A DNA stretch of 64,000 nt from Lepas anatifera. Lineage: Eukaryota > Arthropoda > Thecostraca > Lepadidae. A program made the translations under genes and the position numbers. A model generated the notes under the pieces. That model was given only the letters and a program-made list of their open reading frames with translations. It did not search any database and was not told where the DNA came from. Positions 60,622 to 64,000 of the stretch are shown one piece after another. The DNA lies in the NCBI GenBank assembly GCA_034440635.1, contig JAOTON010000325.1:61001-125000 (forward strand), written 5' to 3'. Numbering within the stretch: the stretch's first letter is position 1; every line of letters begins with the position of its first letter.

Positions 60622-60940
60622 TTAAAGGGAGATACGGTGTTTCTAAAGAGTTTTGGAATGTTGTTTTTCTAAAGTAATTGTTTTCTGTAGTAGTCCAAAG
60701 TTCTACATCACTGTTTAGGATAGATGTACCCTAATTCTTAGAGAAATTGATAGCCTTTGCCGTGTGTACGTCATATACACCGATGTGAGGTGTACCGGTA
60801 AAGTCGTCTAGAAATGTTGTCTTTGAGAGCAATTTTAAGGCATTTGCAGGCCGAATTCGCAAAAATGAGAAGAGGACTTCTGAAACAACTTTTTTACCTT
60901 TTGATCTAGCCAATAAAATTTTTTTGCGTATCTCCCTTCA
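60622..60940. mobile_element. element B3, internally deleted
   Basis: It shares its left TTAA with the right end of B2, forming the palindrome CTCCCTTTAAAGGGAG. It ends at GTATCTCCCTTCA, where the TTAA is mutated. At about 320 bp it is a shortened B copy. Confidence 0.8.
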
Positions 60941-61150
60941 GGAGCTAGCACGCGCGATGCCGCGTCTTGGACCTTGATTACAACGGATTCCTTTATTGAC
61001 ACTCTTGTATTCCCGGATGTCTAGCCTTCTCTAGTGCGGGACAGTTGTTTGGCAATTATTAGCGAGATATTTAATTTGTGAAACCCTTATGAAGAACGTG
61101 AATCATGGCACAAAATCTGGCGGATGAAATTTAAAAGATCCGTTCACAAA
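60941..61150. repeat. repeat M, right half
   Basis: Continues the M sequence broken at 48959; it matches 62892-63320 (CGCGATGCCGCGT and GGGACAGTTGTTTG). Its CTTGGACCTTGATTACAAC is the empty site for the C element at 62921. Confidence 0.75.
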
Positions 61151-62635
61151 TCGATCGTACTGCGAGAAATTGGACGTCATAAACAATGAAGTGCCGAAGC
61201 TGTCCTTGAAATGGGAGGCTCTCGTGAGTACCTTGTCCTTCCCGGCTAGGGGGGGGCAAGAAAGGTATTTGCCCCCAACGGAAAATCACGGAGAAAAACT
61301 GTGTTTGCCCCTGTTTTTGCCCCCCAAGCGATCAGCCTCCCTTTTTCCCCGACTGCTTTTTAGTTTATAAGCAAGATTTTGGTACTTAACTCTCAACTTC
61401 AAACAGAACCAGTTAAAGGGAATGGACCACTTTGTCGAAATTCTAAAAAGAACAAGCTCGGGGCAAAACCCACCCAAACGGAGAAGCTCGGGGCAAAACT
61501 ATGTTTTTGCCCCCCCAAAGCGATCGACCTCCTTTTTTCCCTACTCCTTTTTAGTTTTTAAGCAAGATTTTGGTGCTTCAACTCTCAACTTTTAACAGAA
61601 CCAGTTAAATTCAGTGTAAATATTGGGCCTTGGAGAGGAAAAAAGTATCTTGACCCCATATTTTTAACCCTGCGACGTTTTTTTTTGCTTTTCGCCTGAA
61701 ATACCCAAAATTTTACCCGCAAGTAATATTTTAGTGCATGTTTTCACTGCGTGACGTTTTTTCGACTTTGGTTTGCCCCTCCCAAACCGACCGGCTAGAT
61801 CCGCCACTGCTGCAGCCATCGGGTGCAATTTGGCCCAAATGCAAATTGACTGGACGCTAACTTGCCGGAGGCTTTCGGTCCACAGGCAATTGCATTCTGG
61901 TTCACTCGATAGCATGGTATTTTCAGCGAGTGGGTGAGGGTCAGGGCTTACGACCAATCAAATTACTGCTACCATATGGAAGGTATTCCTTTAGGGTTTG
62001 AAATAAGCCAATAAGCCCCTTTACTTTGAACTTTAAAGCTGGCGGAAATTTTATATCGAGAGCTTTGGGTGAAAATAAATATGTCAATAGTGGTTTCTCA
62101 ACACGCTCTACAAAACTGCTATCTCAGTTCAAAACCCATTATAAAAGCGCGACACTCTTAAGTTCAGTGTAAATATTGGAGCTTGGATAGGAAAAAAGTA
62201 TCTCGAGCCCACATTTCTCAGATTTTCGCCTTTAATACCTCAAAATTTCCGACAGGTCATATTTAAGCGCAATTTTTCACTGCGTGACGTTTTTTTTGCC
62301 TTTCGACTTTGGTTTGCCCCTCCCAAACCGACCGGCTAGATCCGCCACTGCTACCTACCCATCCTTCTTGAATTTTGCTGTTTACCTTCATATACTGCCG
62401 CATGACCGTTTCCTCAATCCACCGACATATGTTTTTATTTTTCTCAATTTTTGTGATATTAAACATTTAAACATAAATATTATTTTTGCTCATCGACTTG
62501 AGCTTGCCCCTTCTCCAGCCGGGCTGCTGGAATCGCCCCTGTCTAATATCAGGTAAAAGGCCTGGGCGACGACCTTACCTCTAAACCAATCGTGCCTAGG
62601 CTGTCATAATGTTCAAGCGCCGCCACTGTTCCAGA
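61151..62635. other. fragments of K-like elements
   Basis: Several partial, partly repeated pieces with K phrases (AAGCGATCGACCTCC, CCGACCGGCTAGATCCGCCA) ending near 61809 and 62350. A weak relative of the A end (TTAAAGGGAATG) is at 61425. No gene recognised. Confidence 0.55.
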
Positions 62636-63320
62636 AAATATTCCTTTTTCAGATCAGTTGGTCGAAGAGCCGATGATTTTGCATATCTGACAGTCCACGT
62701 TCGCAGCTCTAACCGTCAACAAATGCGAGGTGAGGCACTTCGCGATTCGGCTGAATCTGCCTAACCCCGTGGCGAATCTAGCGTGTGCTTCTTGATTGAC
62801 ATATCTAATACCTCATTCATTCGGACGCGAATACTGACTCGTTGAATCAACAAACTAGGCATGCATAATCAGCTATTTAATGCGGCATTTGGAGCACGTG
62901 CGATGCCGCGTTTTAGGACCCATAGGTGGATTCAGGATTGCCGATCGGAGAGGTCACCTTCCCGGGGGGGGCGACACTTTTGACTGGCAAAAGTTATCAG
63001 ATGGGCGCAAAATCCTATCGGTGGGCGCCGATATTCGCATCCTGGGGGAGAGTGGGGAGTGACATTTCAGGGGAGCGCCATCGACCTCTCAGGGGGCGCC
63101 GAGAGGGTCGATCGGGGGGGGCACGTGCCCCCTTGCCACCTGGATCCGCCTATGTTAGGACCTTTACAACAGCTTATTCGTGTATCAACATTCTTGTATT
63201 CGCGGATTTCTAGCCTGTCGAGTGTGGGACAGTTGTTTGACCATTATTATCAAGATATTTAATTTGTGAAGCCCTTATGAAGGACGTTAGTCTTGGCTCA
63301 AAATCTGGTGGATTTTTGAA
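62636..63320. repeat. repeat M, second copy
   Basis: An M copy that runs continuously from the left-half to the right-half sequence, apart from the inserted C element. It proves that 48730-48959 and 60941-61150 were once joined. Confidence 0.75.
62921..63154. mobile_element. element C copy nested in M
   Basis: The ends are CATAGGTGGATTCAGGATTG and CTGGATCCGCCTATG, with a perfect 8-bp duplication TTAGGACC (62913-62920 and 63155-63162). The empty site is seen at about 60970. Confidence 0.9.
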
Positions 63321-64000
63321 TAATGGGCAAGCGATCAATGAATAGGAAGTCCGAAGTCTACATATTCCGCGAGTTCTTATTCTGCGATTGGTAAACGCTG
63401 GGAAAATTTTTCCTTGAAGTAAAAAATCATTGACCCACCAACGCCGTGAACTTAATACTATTAATCCGCCCCCAACAAGAAGTCAAATTTCTGAGGAGGA
63501 GACCGGAGTGCTTGAACCGTAAAAATTAAACTCGGCTCTCGGGGTGGACATAAAAAACACAAGACAATTGAATGGAAATTTGTTTAACTCCTCAAGCATT
63601 GAAAAATAGTTTGAAGCGAATGAAGGATAAATCAGCGAAGCTAGTTACCACTATACCCTTCGTACGTAAACAATCACAAAACATGTCACAGGACCTGTAA
63701 TTTATCCAAGGAAGTGCAGGGAAATATAGCAAACAGTTGTGGGTGACACGCCTATTTGGGAAAAGTTTCACCCAACAAACTATGGATGATTAAGAACATA
63801 TGGGGATATGCATATACCGCCCCCACTAATATACAAAGAAATCGAGGATATAGAAACCGAACAGGTCCGGATATTCACTCTCCTCTGCTGTTGAAACATA
63901 TATATTCACTCTCTGCTGTTCAAACATATATTTATAGCCTATTGGTGGTCCGGAAAAGTCGTTAGATATATGAGGACAAAATTTTAAGGCTGGCATCTCT
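63321..64000. other. AT-rich end of window, nothing recognised
   Basis: No gene seen. A short direct repeat of about 30 bp (TTCACTCTC...TGCTGTT.AAACATATAT) lies near 63875-63935. Confidence 0.5.

Larger units (their letters stand above)
48960..60625. mobile_element. element B2, split by E2
   Basis: Left part 48960-49137 (TTAAAGGGAGATAC...) and right part 59988-60625 (...CGCGTATCTCCCTTTAA) together make one B element in reverse orientation to B1. The join is exact except for the 8-bp duplication TATGACGC/TATGACGT made by E2. Comparison with B3 (near 60760) shows the continuous sequence. Confidence 0.85.

Overview
This window is eukaryotic and most likely comes from an arthropod; a crustacean is plausible, but the sequence does not settle the lineage. 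The only host gene I can recognise is dystrophin. It lies on the + strand and occupies about the first 34 kb. Its exons are short and GC-rich at third codon positions, and its introns are large. The arthropod call rests on the encoded protein (WW, EF-hand, ZZ and C-terminal coiled-coil modules in the insect-like wording of the family) and on a TTAGG-type repeat block at 50.1-50.45 kb.

Dystrophin: twelve coding segments can be joined with GT/AG splice sites and matching phases. They run from a candidate isoform-specific first exon (3590-4285) to a stop codon at 34402-34404. Together they total 3057 nt, or 1018 residues, the size of the known short dystrophin isoforms of about 115 kDa. The order is: novel Pro/Ser-rich N-terminus, last spectrin-like segment, WW domain, EF-hand region, ZZ zinc finger, syntrophin/dystrobrevin-binding coiled coil, and a low-complexity tail. 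The introns hold two adjacent GC-rich minisatellites, several DNA transposons without a transposase, a 670-bp perfect AC repeat, and tandem duplications of splice sites next to two exons.

From about 36 kb to the end I see no host gene. The DNA becomes more AT-rich and is a nested stack of mobile elements. Many insertions can be proven inside the window, because a second copy of the host repeat supplies the uninterrupted site. Three groups stand out. (1) TTAA-flanked elements (A, B, F): A carries a promoter-like, ATG-plus-donor cassette, and F is packed with AGGTCA nuclear-receptor half-sites. (2) hAT-like elements with 8-bp target duplications and CAGTG-type or related ends (C, E, G, I, K, L). 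These include two very large relatives, E1 (7.7 kb) and E2 (10.9 kb), in opposite orientation, which carry satellite-like arrays with a higher-order period. (3) An intact Merlin/IS1016-type transposase gene (50504-51379, - strand) inside E2, next to the TTAGG/TCAGG block. A 5'-truncated LINE lies at 46.8-47.5 kb.

Reading order of the stack on the right: repeat M is split by B2, B2 is split by E2, and E2 carries L and the Merlin segment. Element names A-M are working labels used only here. Similarity calls were made by eye; no database search was run.
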